Assembly: GCA_037074765.1 (NCBI GenBank)
Contig: JBAMDO010000447.1
Coordinates: 1 to 20,263, forward strand
Origin: Mansonella perstans
Lineage: Eukaryota > Nematoda > Chromadorea > Rhabditida > Onchocercidae
Direction of reading: 5' to 3'
Length of the DNA: 20,263 bases
The notes beneath the pieces are model-generated. The model ran no database searches. It saw only the letters and a list, made by a program, of their open reading frames with translations, and was not told where the DNA came from. This document shows positions 1-10,010 of the stretch, piece by piece (the first letter of the stretch is position 1; each line of letters starts with the position of its first letter). The position numbers and the translations under genes were made by a program.

Positions 1-30
1 TTTTTTTTTTTTAATTTGATTTATTTCCAG

Positions 31-67
31 TGATAATTTTGATGTGATATTCACGAATGGATGCTAA
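31..67 (+). CDS. Possible terminal exon of a gene entering from the left
   Basis: A strong acceptor (TTGATTTATTTCCAG, ending at 30) is followed by 12 open codons in one frame, ending DNFDVIFTNGC and TAA at 65-67. This would be the C-terminus of a gene lying upstream of the window. It is too short to identify and rests on the splice signal alone. Confidence 0.22.
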
Positions 68-1188
68 CTGAAATGGGAAGATGGAAGCGATAATGACAAC
101 GATAAAATTTGCGCTCAATAACAAGTTGAATTTAGAATCTAAGATTAATCATTGGATTTTACGGGGTACTCTTCGGTCAACATTGTACGGAAAAAGGAAG
201 GAGCAGATGATAGTGAAAAGAAGGCCTATAGGCTACTATCATTGACCAAACAACAATCATTGATTTACATTTTCTCCCTTATTCATCCTAATGGACAAGA
301 TTGGTCAGAATAATTCAGAGAGAGAGCGGGAGTGGGTGAGAGAGGTCGAGTAATCCGGCAAGAACGGATGGAGCAAAAGGTCAAGCTTGTTGATTAACAG
401 ACAGATAAGAGAAAACAAAACATCATCATATTAGAGAAGAAGAGAAATGGTCACTTTCAGCAACGATGACCTTCCACATCTTTATCATATAAATACAAAC
501 ATTACTCAAGTTTTTTTGCTATAAATACATGTGGATCGGTTGAAGATGTTTTTTCCTTTATTTTGATCTTCGCTTCTATGGATCTTTAATTTTAACTTGT
601 TATTTAAATCTTTAATTATTGAATATAAAAGAAATAGATACTATCAAATTATAGTTCATAGATACTGGATCCTGTCAGTATCTGGTTATTTTATTATGAT
701 TATTCGCATTAAATTAAAATTAATATTAATTATTGCTAAATTATTCTCACAGATTGATAATGACATCCCTACAATACAGACTGAAATGAATGTTTCAAAA
801 TCATGTATTTATTTATATCAATTTATGTAGAATTCGTTAATTTTCATTGTATATATTTTATAATTCTGAAGAAATACGATTAGTTAATTAAGACAATTAT
901 CAAAACGGGAAAATAATTATAGAAAAAAAAATAAATCACAAGTTTTGTTTTGGCACAGAAGAACAGAGATTTTGTTAACATCAATTTATCATTACAATTA
1001 CTATGATTACTTTCATCAGGACCATAAACATTTTAATAACATCGAATTCTTATTATAATAATAAATGAATCAAATGTTTTGAATTAAAATTTTTGTTTAT
1101 TATAATCATTTTTATTTTAGATAAAACAGTTGAACAGTCCGGTTTAATATAATTTCTCAATATATCATCATTTGTAGTAATATTTTGC
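68..1188. other. Non-coding stretch, possible promoter near 310-530
   Basis: No supported gene. A purine-rich run at 318-350 (GAGAGAGAGCGGGAGTGGG and onwards) is followed by two TATAAATACA-like boxes at about 487 and 521. These could mark a promoter for a plus-strand gene, but nothing downstream confirms it. The rest is AT-rich without structure I could see. Confidence 0.3.
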
Positions 1189-1216
1189 AGAAGATTTGCG
1201 CAAGTTTTATCATTAA

Positions 1217-1591
1217 ATGTTTCCGTGGCGTAAAGAACTAAACCGTGAACGGCGTCTGTTCATTCTTCAACGCATTCTTCTAATTCTGATTTCTGGACGT
1301 TGTTCATGGGCCCAGGCTATATCAAGCATTGATCTTCATGCTTCACTTGTGGCTGCTGAACGAAAAGCATATGATCACGGTCGGACGTTCATTACTTACG
1401 TATGCTTAATTTTTATACTTACATATGATGAAGCAAGACGTCGACTTGAACATCAACAGCAACAACAGCAACAACAGCAACAACAGCAACAACAGCAACA
1501 ACAGCAACAACAGCAACAACAGCAACAGCAGCAGCAGCAGCTACAGCAACAACAATATCAGATGGAAGAAGGTCATCATCGGATATTTTAG
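1217..1591 (+). CDS. Polyglutamine ORF, 124 aa, unknown function
   Basis: An acceptor (TATTTTGCAG, ending at 1190) lies 26 nt before the ATG, as expected for spliced-leader addition. The N-terminal 79 residues are charged with one hydrophobic patch (RRLFILQRILLILISG), then AAERKAYDHGRTF, a second hydrophobic patch and YDEARRRLEH. This leads into 29 glutamines, one leucine and four more glutamines; the ORF ends MEEGHHRIF and TAG at 1589-1591. A donor near 1576 could extend the protein into further exons I could not find. The frame is preferred over the other two open frames across the repeat because only this one continues open upstream through 1217. I do not recognise the N-terminal domain. 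Glutamine tracts are common in transcriptional co-regulators, but that is no evidence of function here. Confidence 0.45.
   Translation: MFPWRKELNRERRLFILQRILLILISGRCSWAQAISSIDLHASLVAAERKAYDHGRTFITYVCLIFILTYDEARRRLEHQQQQQQQQQQQQQQQQQQQQQQQQQQQQQLQQQQYQMEEGHHRIF
1454..1555 (+). repeat. CAA/CAG trinucleotide tract
   Basis: The tract is mainly a 9-bp unit CAACAACAG repeated, then pure CAG, one CTA and a short CAG/CAA tail. It encodes polyglutamine in the favoured frame and probably varies in length between isolates. Confidence 0.95.
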
Positions 1592-2092
1592 AAAATGTAC
1601 AACTATAAAAAGTGCTGCGTTCTTTTACGTTAATTTTAAAATTAGCAATAACGAAATAATCGAACGACATAAAATAGAAACTGAATTTGTGAAATATTTT
1701 AGAAACATTATTTGCAACACTCCACTTTAGTTGTTTTGCAATTATTTGTTTGCTCAGCATTTTATTATTATAATTTAAGAATTATTCGCATAGATTCATT
1801 TAGTACATTCAATTTGAGATTATATAAAAAGTATTTCATATATTATCCTGTATATATCAATTTAATCAATTTAAATTAAGTTTTTTTAAAAATATTGTTT
1901 TCAATGATCACTTTTCTTTTTTGTTTTTGCTAATTGTCTAGTCAAATTAATTTGTTAACATCGCCAATGACATAAGTTGCATAGCTTATTGTTTAATCTT
2001 TTTCTTTAATTAGAAGATTTTTTGTAATTGTCCGAACTTCAGATATTGTTGCGGTAACTATCAAAAGGTTTTTCTTCTTTTTGGCCCTCCTC
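1592..2092. other. AT-rich non-coding stretch
   Basis: No gene is supported. The minus strand just left of the 36-bp repeat is open for a short distance (residues PEEGQKEEKPFDSYRNNI, then a stop at about 2049), in frame with the repeat next to it. Confidence 0.4.
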
Positions 2093-2325
2093 AGGTATTG
2101 TGTCAAATCTTGTTTTTGGTTCTATCTCAGGTACTATTTCAAATCTTGTTATTGACTCTATTTCAAATACTATGCCAAATCTTATTATTGACTCAATCTC
2201 AGGTACTATGTAAGTCTTATTATTGACTCTATCTCAGATACTATGTCAAATTTCATTATTGGCCATATCTCAGGTATTATATCAAATCTTATTACTGGTT
2301 TCTATTTCAGGTATCATTTTAGATG
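2093..2325. repeat. 36-bp minisatellite, about 6.5 copies
   Basis: Units start at 2093, 2129, 2165, 2201, 2236, 2272 and 2309 (partial). Four are 36 bp, one is 35 and one is 37. Consensus begins AGGTACTATGTCAAATCTTA. On the minus strand a unit reads EIESITRFDTIP-like, 12 codons per unit, but the 35- and 37-bp units break the frame. It is either a decayed coding repeat or plain satellite DNA. Confidence 0.9.
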
Positions 2326-2589
2326 TTATCTCTGCAGCTTTCAATGTCAGATATTATTATTGTTATGGATTCAAATTTGCCTTTTTTTTCTAACTTTATC
2401 TTAAGGATAACATCAGGTGACATCAATTGATTATTTCAATTGTAGTCCGATTATCTCATTTCTGTATAAACTTTTCATGTTATTATGTTTCCTCAGTGGG
2501 AAAAAAAAGCGAAAGAAATGACAAAAATACCGACCGATCATAAGGAGTATCATATTTTAAAAATGTGTGTGTATCTGTGCCTGCATATC

Positions 2590-2594
<5 letters not shown>

Positions 2595-2633
<39 letters not shown>

Positions 2634-2646
2634 TGTGTGTGTGTGT
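2595..2646 (+). repeat. (GT)n microsatellite
   Basis: About 26 GT dinucleotides with one AT interruption near 2627. An open frame across it encodes only alternating Cys and Val and is not a gene. Confidence 0.97.
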
Positions 2647-2689
2647 CCATGTATGTGCATCTGTATATGCTGCAGATAATTGAAAATTT

Positions 2690-3690
2690 TTAATAAATAA
2701 AAAGTTCTCCACTAAAATTTGGGTAAAGAATTCTTTTGCTCATTGAATTTAATGACTTTGTTAACTCTAGAGCTGTTCATATTTCCTGATCAGAATATGC
2801 ATGAAATGCACCCAAATTAAAGCGGAGTGTTCCAGAAAATAGGACAGGATCCTGAAATTACAGCTGGAGTTAGTAGGAGCTGAATTTTAAACGATGCTAA
2901 AGAATGGCAAAAACAAACTGTTTGCTTTTAAAATAAAAGAATAATATTAGAATGGTAATTTTATTTGAGAAAATTGTTGTCAAATTTTTGCTGTTTAAGA
3001 AACAAATTTTTCAAGAAATAACCTGTGGAATGATTGCGAGATTCGAGCGATGATCATGCAGGTCTGTAACTGAAACGTCAACATTATCAATAATAACTGT
3101 CGCCTCGACTGGTTCAGTAATTCGGAATAATGCCAGTGCTAAGGAGCTTTTACCTAAAATCTGAGATTAACTAAAATTACTTTTATTTGTTTAATATAAG
3201 TGCTTCAAATACACCACGTAGGTTGGAAAAAATTGCCATGAAACTTGATCATAAAAGGATAAACGTTGCTTCTGTGAGAGGTCCATATTCGGTCATTATT
3301 TTCTAAAAATTATTGGATGAATATTAAAGGCATGCCTGCGCCTGTACGACCAACAATATCATAGTTCTCAAATATCATAGTTCTTAAATAGAAAAGGGAA
3401 AAGATATCATAGTTCTCAAATAGAAAAGAATGTTGCAATTATGATTTTATAAATTATATCCAAAAATAAAAGCTTCACAATCGACATCATCATACGACTC
3501 ATCATACCGAAATAATTTTTAAGGAAAATCGTTTTTCGTGCTGTTATTTCTTCATATGCTCTGATAGGTAAGCATACTTTTAGTTGCAAAAATTCGCTTA
3601 GAATTAGGCGAAACAAAGATTCGAATGTTTGATCACGACCAAATTTATGATAATCTCGATAAGCTAATGTCAATTTGAATTCTTGAAAAT
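2690..3690 (-). pseudogene. ABCC/MRP-type ABC transporter remnant, second half (TMD2 and NBD2 pieces)
   Basis: Decayed piece of an ATP-driven multidrug-resistance-type exporter of the ABCC family. In transcription order: about 3540-3673 encodes a TMD2-like stretch (YHKFGRDQTFESL, then LILSEFLQ and LPIRAYEE). 3336-3420 ends in DIVGRTGAG, the first part of Walker A. 3023-3153 continues with KSSLALALFRI and ends RSNLAIIPQ (Q-loop). 2851 downwards gives DPVLFSGTLRFNL, the typical ABCC sequence after the Q-loop. The Walker A intron is phase 1, as G plus GT restores the glycine codon. Breaks: an in-frame TGA at 2777-2779 where ABCC proteins have a Trp after DQEI, a GC instead of GT at the Walker A donor, far too little sequence between TMD2 and Walker A, and no LSGGQ-type signature or Walker B found downstream. 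The family call is strong; the pseudogene call is likely but assumes no unseen exons. Confidence 0.82.
3355..3428. repeat. Short tandem repeat inside the ABC transporter remnant
   Basis: Three copies of ATATCATAGTTCTYAAAT occur, two adjacent and one about 30 bp on, partly with a trailing AGAAAAG. They lie just before the Walker A piece on the minus strand, where the repeat reads FENYDI twice. It probably arose after the gene lost function. Confidence 0.7.
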
Positions 3691-3736
3691 TTGCTTTAAT
3701 TTTTAAAATTTTTTCTGAAATCTGTCCGTTTTTTAG

Positions 3737-3957
3737 TCAAAATCACTGGAATAGTTATATCTTGCGGTGCATGCTCGAGTGAAAGGTCTCAAGGAAATGA
3801 AGATTTGTTTGAAGATACACCGAGGCGAAAAATGCACAAGAAGGGTAAAATGTTTTTAATGCAAACCGGCTCGCAACAGGTGGAAAAAGAAATCAACCAC
3901 ATTAGAATAAAACTTTATGCTTTAACAAGAGCCAAACAAGCGAAGAAATTAGTTCTG
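3737..3957 (+). CDS. Possible single internal exon of an unknown protein
   Basis: A 73-codon open stretch follows a good acceptor (CCGTTTTTTAG) and ends at a GT donor (CTG then GTAATAAT), entering in phase 2 and leaving in phase 0. If it is not spliced, the frame ends at a TAG at 3976. It encodes a charged segment: SCGACSSERSQGNEDLFED, then TPRRKMHKKGKMF and EINHIRIKLYALTRAKQAKK. I do not recognise it. It runs opposite to the ABC remnant and its end overlaps the left arm of the foldback element. Open frames of this size arise by chance here, so the splice signals are the only support. Confidence 0.22.
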
Positions 3958-4124
3958 GTAATAATGGGTTTAATATAGTTATCTCCTTACATAATAAATT
4001 GGAAGATTTTTCAATTAACTATAATCCGACAATGATAACTCAAACAAATGCAATAATTAAGAAAAAAGACAAAGAAACTTATTATGTAAGGAGATAACTA
4101 TATTAAACCCATTATTACCAGAAC
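3952..4124. repeat. Foldback element with perfect 46-bp inverted arms
   Basis: Positions 3952-3997 (starting GTTCTGGTAATAATGGG) are the exact reverse complement of 4079-4124, with an 81-bp AT-rich centre and no ORF of note. The next bases outside the arms do not pair and no clear target-site duplication is visible. It resembles a MITE or foldback insertion, or a recent inverted duplication. It sits about 20 bp left of the large duplication. Confidence 0.85.
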
Positions 4125-4676
4125 GAAAGGAAGAAGCCTTGGTAATCACCCAAATATCCACTGCTCTTTCTCGAAGGATTCACTCCACTTGTAAAACTTA
4201 ACGACGAACGAGAATGAAACAACAGGACAATAAAGAATGAAGTGCGCTGAAAACAAGTAGACCCAACTCTGCGTAAGAGGCTTAGGCCTGATTATTCGAG
4301 ATTGACTGAAGTCTTGTTTAGCAAAATCGGCTGGGCTTATCTCTGTTAGCCCGTAACCTATCAGCATCTTTTAAGTAATCATAGAATTGCAAAAAATAGG
4401 TGAAATTTTCTAATGTGCATATATGGAATTATCGGAAGCAAACATATAAGTTGTAATGTGCAATATATGTAGCACTTTCTAACAATGTTTTTGTTGAAAT
4501 CTTAAATGCAACAAAGTAAGCGTGTTTTTTTATACAATTAATTAAATATGCAAAAAATTATTAAGGAAGTTAAAGAAATAAAAGTTAACTCAATTTGTGG
4601 TAATAAAATGAAAACAAAACAAACATTTTCTGTACTGCAACAATTATGAATTTTAGAACTTTTAAAAAATTTTCAA

Positions 4677-7600
4677 TCATAAACGCGTTCCTGCTGTTGC
4701 TGATACTTCCGGTTTTCGTCTTCTCTGAAAAATTATTTAATAAATTTTCCAATGAATCAAATTTAAACTTCCTTTATTTATCACATTATTAGAAAAACAT
4801 TTACACATATTGATAGCAAAATTGGCTAAATTTTCAAGTAACAATTGTGCATATTTTGCTAGACTAATCTATTGTCTTGTGGAAACAATATAACAAAAAA
4901 CAGCCAATGAAAAGTCAGAATTAGCATTAACAGAAATAAAAGTAATGCCTCATCATCTCAAATCATTTCAACATAACTATTCCTTGTCTCAAAACAACTC
5001 CATTAACAAATATGACACTAATAATTGAAGTTTTTTTTTTTAGTTACTCATTTATAGTAATCATTTTTTAATTATAAACTAAAATTTCAGCGATGCTTTT
5101 AAAGCGTTAATCCTGAAATCAGTCGATAATGATAATTATAAACATTATCACTTTCTGTTGTCATTGTCATAAACTGAATATTTTTTAACAGAAGCTTTAA
5201 TAATTATAATAATACCAAATGTATTATTACTTACTTTGATAACAACAACATTTGTTTTTTTGTTGTGATTACAATTACGCAATATTGCCAATGTACCTTT
5301 CCTGAAGCAATAAACTAAATAATCCAAATGGAAAGATTCATTATTAAATGCAGGCTTCTACACTGTAAGTTATTAAGGTGATAAAAAGCAAACACCTGAC
5401 AGTAGCACTGAATATCAATATTGTAACTGAATCTATGGAAGCGGTCAATGCAAAAAGTACTGAAATGAGCCATGTTGTCCAAGAACTTTCACCAACTCCA
5501 ATTGTTATCATCACCTGACCAATAAGAAACACTATCGCATTAGTGAGACATGGCAAAATTAACCTGAATTAGATATATGAATTTCACACTAAATTAATTT
5601 AATTAAATTATTGGTTAATATCTAGTTCTTGATTTCAACTAAATGCTTTTGATTTCTTCACTGCCCGGAATGATGTGGAAAAGGCCTTTTATGATCGACT
5701 ACCAGCCTTGTATCTTTCATAATCTTTAATTATGAAATCAAAAGTCTTTAAAAAGTTATACATAACTCATTATTAAAGGTCTTTAAATTTTTAAATTACA
5801 CATTTTAAAGAAGTGTAATTTAAAGTTACATTTATCTTTAAAGTTACATTAAGCTACATTAATCGCTATACATCTTTAAGGCATAGCCCAAATTTACATA
5901 ATCCCAGATGTTCTTCACATGCTTTTGTGTCTTTGTGTCTTTGAAAGTTTGCTAAAATACTCCAAGCATCTTTAAAAGACAATCATAATGTTTTTGAAAG
6001 AATTTGAACTCAAACTATACTTATGTTTTAAAAAAACGAATGGAAAGAAAACTAAAATTTATGAATTCAATATTCTACGAGGCTTACAGGCGATTATCTG
6101 ACAAATTTAAATATAAGTTATATCAGAAATTCCTACTCGCCCTTCGTTCAGTTTATCTTCAAAAATTTTTGAAAAACACAATGATAACATAATATTTTAA
6201 TATCCGAACTCTTATAAGGGTATAATTAAGAACTGATATGATTTATGCATAATTAATATTAATTCGGATAAAGGTACTTGGTTTCGGCTCCCATATTATT
6301 GCTAATACTTGGAAACATACGCCACTTTCGTATTTTTTCTGACCATTTTGCAGCAGATACACTTGAAGTATTTGATATACGAGATTGACGATTGCTTTTG
6401 AATAAACAAAATACTACATAACTGAAAATAAAGCAAAATAAATGTTGATGCATGTGAAACGCTAAAATTCATTAGTCAATCAAAAATTTCTTCGAAAAAT
6501 ACAGTGACAGCTGGCTTTCACTTATTCCTTCAAATAATTAAACTGCTCAAATATTTAAGTCTCAAATATTTGAAACCGATTAAATAAAATACAAATTATT
6601 GACGAAGATTAAACTGGCAGTGATTCCGATCAGCAGTTTTAATTTTATTTTTGCAAAATAGATGTAATTAAAAGGTGTAATTTAACTCCATTACAATTAA
6701 AAATCTAATGCAGAAGATGGAAGAAGTAATTTGCCGTAAGTGTTTGTCCCATCTGTATGGCCACATATTTGGATGTCAGTGAAACTTATTGAACGCATAT
6801 TTTAAGTAATCAAATAATGGCCAGAATGGATGAAGATCTGATAAATTTTTCCAATATAAGTATGCATATATATAAACAAAAATATTTATAAAAAATCAAA
6901 TTTCCATAAAACATTCATTTATCAAATTGTTTACTTAAAATACTCATTTGCCTACTTCCTTATCACTTAGTCAATTTCAATTGAATCACTTTGTCAAACC
7001 TATATGAGGAAAATGTTCCGATGAATATTAGCGAATGATAAACATTGAAAAATCTCGATTTGCCACCTTCGGAATACAATTTTACATCTTCAGGTATCAT
7101 GCCATAGGCACTTGTCTCATAGTAAAATGTAACGTACCACGGTTGAAAATACAGTATCATCGACTGAAAATATGCATCGTCAATTTTTATTTGAAATAAC
7201 AAGATTTAACTCAATGTTTTGTTTCTTTCTTTGTTCATTTATTTATTTAAATTAAATATGCTTAAGAATTAAAGAAAGTAACGGCATTCAAGCATTTAAA
7301 GTGGCAAGGAAAGCAACAAGGAAGCGAGAGAAAATGCTAATTATAAATACACTGGTTGAAAATAAAAAAAAAACAATTCAGTTGGATCTCAAATCCAATT
7401 AGTACTAGACGATTAATTTAATTTCCTATTAAAAAGAAATGGATGGAATGATTATCACCTGGACAAAAGCTATTACATAACATGCAGAACACGATAAGTA
7501 AATGGTGGAATTTTGCTGTTTCCGGAATAGAACTGGATAACAAACAGCAACGTAACGTGTCAAAGCGAGCAGTAACGTGTGATAACACATGGAAAACCAC

Positions 7601-8516
7601 ATCGTATCAAAATATACCTAAAATCTATGTATATATTTTGCTAGAAATAGCAATTATTGATTAATTTTGTTAATTAATGAAAAGTAACGATGTTTTTTGG
7701 AATTTTTTATTCGAAACTGCAGAGCAATTAATTTAAAATGAAAAAAAATGACGAGAATTTTAAGTGGTACTTGATAAAGCCTTCTTCCATAAACTGGAGC
7801 GTATATCTTAAATATGATTAGTATCCCCGGATAAAGCGCGAAATTGATTAATAAGAACATATTATTTATCGATGCACTAAGCATATAAAGAAAACCCGTA
7901 ACTTCCTGCAAATTTATCCCTCTGATGGTTACATGAGTCTCTAATTCTTTTTATAGATATTTGAAATATAAAGTGACAGAAAAATGCAACTAATTTAAAC
8001 AGACAGATGTTTTTCAAGATTAATATATAGGTTTTGAAAAATTAAATTGCATGATTTAATTTATTTGAATTATTAGTTTATTCCATTTACCACCTTAATA
8101 ATTCAAAGAACTTGCTTCTCAATACTATCAGATATAGAACAATATAAAAGTTAATTAAAATAGTAGTACTTTTCTGCTTAGTTTCAAAGAATGCGTATCC
8201 GGAAAAGTAATACCTTGTTAAGAAGAATAATGATATCGTACTTATGTCTATTTTCCTTCATCTCAACACAATATTACAATTACAATAGATAGATTTGCTC
8301 ATTATAATAACCGGAAGTTTTCCGAATTTTTAATTTATTTTTTACTAATCAAATTTCTTATTCCAAATAGCTTACATGAGATTTACGATACAGAACAATA
8401 CAAATAATAGTGTAGATCGGTAAAAAAATTATCGCTAAAAATATCAGCGTTCCACCAGCAATTATATCGTCAAAATTTAATGGCGTACTGTACCAATCAG
8501 TCGTATTTGACAACAT
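4677..8516 (-). CDS. Seven-transmembrane chemoreceptor-like GPCR, copy A (8 exons, 341 aa)
   Basis: Probable G-protein-coupled chemoreceptor in the plasma membrane of sensory cells. Hand-assembled exons, 5' to 3' on the minus strand: 8376-8516, 7771-7905, 7459-7617, 7000-7163, 6278-6421, 5396-5563, 5235-5301, 4677-4724. Every intron is GT-AG and the frame holds throughout. Seven hydrophobic segments lie near residues 20-43, 51-77, 95-118, 131-152, 184-206, 249-271 and 279-301. TM3 ends in LTRYVAVCYPVLF, with TRY in the DRY position (residues 112-114). TM7 ends in LIFSATVRKG, like the N-x-x-IR end of nematode Srg-superfamily receptors (Srx/Srt/Srv). There is an N-glycosylation site at residue 4 (NTT) and a basic tail starting RRRKPEV. 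The second outer loop has no cysteine, so the usual TM3-ECL2 disulfide is absent. The start was chosen as the first ATG, 29 nt after an acceptor-like site. Family is known by analogy only; ligand unknown. Confidence 0.88.
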
Positions 8517-8540
8517 TGTTTCATCAGTTTCTTTTTTTAT

Positions 8541-8550
8541 ACAATCTAAA
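8541..8550 (-). promoter_or_regulatory. Acceptor-like site upstream of copy A start (possible trans-splice site)
   Basis: On the minus strand TTTTTAG lies 29 nt upstream of the ATG at 8516. In nematodes such a site just before the first ATG usually takes a spliced leader, which is the favoured reading. The 29 nt between are also open in frame, so an extra upstream coding exon cannot be excluded. The site is conserved in copy B. Confidence 0.45.
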
Positions 8551-8650
8551 AATAAGTAAACGAGGAAAAATGTTTGTTAAAAAGTTGGCAGTAAAAGAAA
8601 TAGTTAACAAAAATGACTATCAGTGTGGCAATGCTGTGAATTGATATTTT

Positions 8651-9470
8651 ATTTGAAAAAATCTGATGGAAAATTTGTTATTTGAAAAGATTTGACGTGT
8701 AAGATTTAAGTCAGAAATTTCAAAACATTCAAAAATGATACAAATCTCTCTGAGAATTTGTAAAATTTAAATAAAACAGGAGCAGCAAAAATAATGATGA
8801 TGACAGATTTTACAGGTTTAAAAAATTTGAAAAAGCAATTTTATAATTCTAAAACGGATTATCGTTTAGTATTCACTGCTGCCACTCTAATTATCTGGAT
8901 ATTGTCTTCGATATCCTTTAAGCAAATAACAAAAGAGAGAAGAAATCTGAAGCATAGACTATTCGCTTTTAGCGAAAAAAACTAAAATGAGATTGAATCG
9001 AAAAAATTTCATCCTGTTGTCTGACAGATTTTTCTTTCTTTGATATAGTCCTTTTAAATGAAATTTTCAGTTTTTCGGACAAAATCTTTTTCACTTTCAT
9101 TTTGAATTTTTTGATAAAAAGGTATCTTTGCTCTGTGCAATTATCTCTTGAAAAGCGAAAAATGACGAAAACAACCATGCCGGACGCGATAAATGTTATA
9201 TGAGTGAAAGGAATCATTTTAGGAACTTGATAAACATGCCTATCGCTACTGTATGACAGATATAGTAAACGGTTAGAACGAAAAGAATTATACGGAAATG
9301 AAATAGATCCTTTGGATTAATCCTTAATTGCGATAGTCCGGTAAGCCCACAAGTGGCTCAAGGTGGCTGATCTTTTTGGTACTTTTTTTTACGATGGAAT
9401 GAAAAGCAAGTTGAGGTAGTAAAGGAGATCGATTTCTCTCTTTTTCTAATTTTATTTTTGTTCGGGTATT
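8651..9470. other. Spacer right of copy A with weak open frames
   Basis: On the plus strand, 8794-8985 is an ATG-started 63-codon frame with one hydrophobic segment (LVFTAATLIIWILSSISF). On the minus strand, 9316-8969 is stop-free, with an ATG at 9217 giving MIPFTHITFIASGMVVFVIF, a plausible signal-anchor, followed by a lysine-rich tail. Neither has a good acceptor, a paralogue or a recognisable motif. I would not call either a gene. Confidence 0.25.
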
Positions 9471-9473
9471 CAG

Positions 9474-9660
9474 AAGAGCTTCTCAGATATGCTACGGAAA
9501 CAATTTTCTAAGAATTTTTTTTGATCATTTGAAGCAACTCTCGCATCACAAAAGTGATTCAGCGGAAGGAGTTACTGAAAAGACACGCGAAATGAAAGTT
9601 CAACAAAATCCACTATATGTTTCATTTTTCAGTTTAGCAATGAGTAATACGGAGAGATAG
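9474..9660 (+). CDS. Possible terminal exon, unknown protein
   Basis: A long pyrimidine tract and acceptor (TTCGGGTATTCAG, ending at 9473) are followed by 61 open codons to TAG at 9658-9660. They encode ASQICYGNNFLRIFFDHLKQ, then SHHKSDSAEGVTEKTREMKV. No upstream exon was found and the sequence is not recognised. An alternative frame from the same acceptor stops after 16 codons. Confidence 0.17.
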
Positions 9661-10010
9661 AATTTAATGCTGAAATTTCAAAAACTCTTAATTTAGCATA
9701 TTTACAACAAAAAATATGTTGTACTGAGAAAAAAATAATAAACTATAAAATCATGAACGCATATTAATAAATAATTTTTTTGATCTTAAAAATGGAGAAA
9801 TACCTGCAAGTACTTGCAACACACAAATACATTGTATGCATTAATCGAGAACTGCAGAAAAATAAACTTGCGGCAGAGCTTGAAGCATTTGAATTTAATA
9901 AGTTCAAACCAAAGAACAAATATATTAATTTAATTTGGCTTAAAAATTCCTTCTTCTGTCATCAAAAAACTTATGTCTTATATTATGTGAAACTTATGTC
10001 ATTAAAATCA

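Larger units (their letters stand above)
4143..8650. repeat. Copy A of a large direct duplication
   Basis: This block matches 13915-18935 in the same orientation. The left edge is where CACAAATATCCACTGC-type sequence begins and the right edge follows TTGATATTT near 8648. It holds the whole receptor gene, its introns and about 530 bp of 3' flank, including a conserved GC-richer stretch at 4150-4320. Copy A lacks about 80 bp present in B at 14101-14180 and about 220 bp present in B inside intron 6. It has about 130 bp of its own near 5746-5880. Confidence 0.9.

Noticed and set aside
1217..1453. Resemblance of RRLFILQRILLIL to a TAZ-type helix, or of the region before polyQ to a KIX domain of a co-activator
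   Set aside because: The required cysteine/histidine pattern and the conserved KIX residues are absent; the likeness is only a pattern of hydrophobic residues.
1419..1760. Asn/Ser-rich and Val/Ala-rich frames across the CAA/CAG tract
   Set aside because: Any trinucleotide repeat is open in several frames; only the glutamine frame continues through a plausible N-terminal region.
2485..2679. 64-codon frame over the GT repeat
   Set aside because: It is a Cys-Val product of the microsatellite with no other support.
4146..4367. Minus-strand frame downstream of copy A (and 13920-14111 in B)
   Set aside because: The two copies differ by indels that break the frame, and there is no splice support or known domain; treated as a non-coding block.
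6004..6192. Plus-strand frame with RMERKLKFMNSIFYEAYRRL
   Set aside because: It lies in receptor intron 5, antisense, and the matching place in copy B has a stop where Tyr-Arg is encoded in A.
7418..7664. Overlapping open frames on both strands, identical in both copies (also 17707-17953)
   Set aside because: They are shadows of receptor exon 3. The true frame on the minus strand reads MWFSMCYHTLLLALTRYVAV, and the identity comes from the low divergence of this region.
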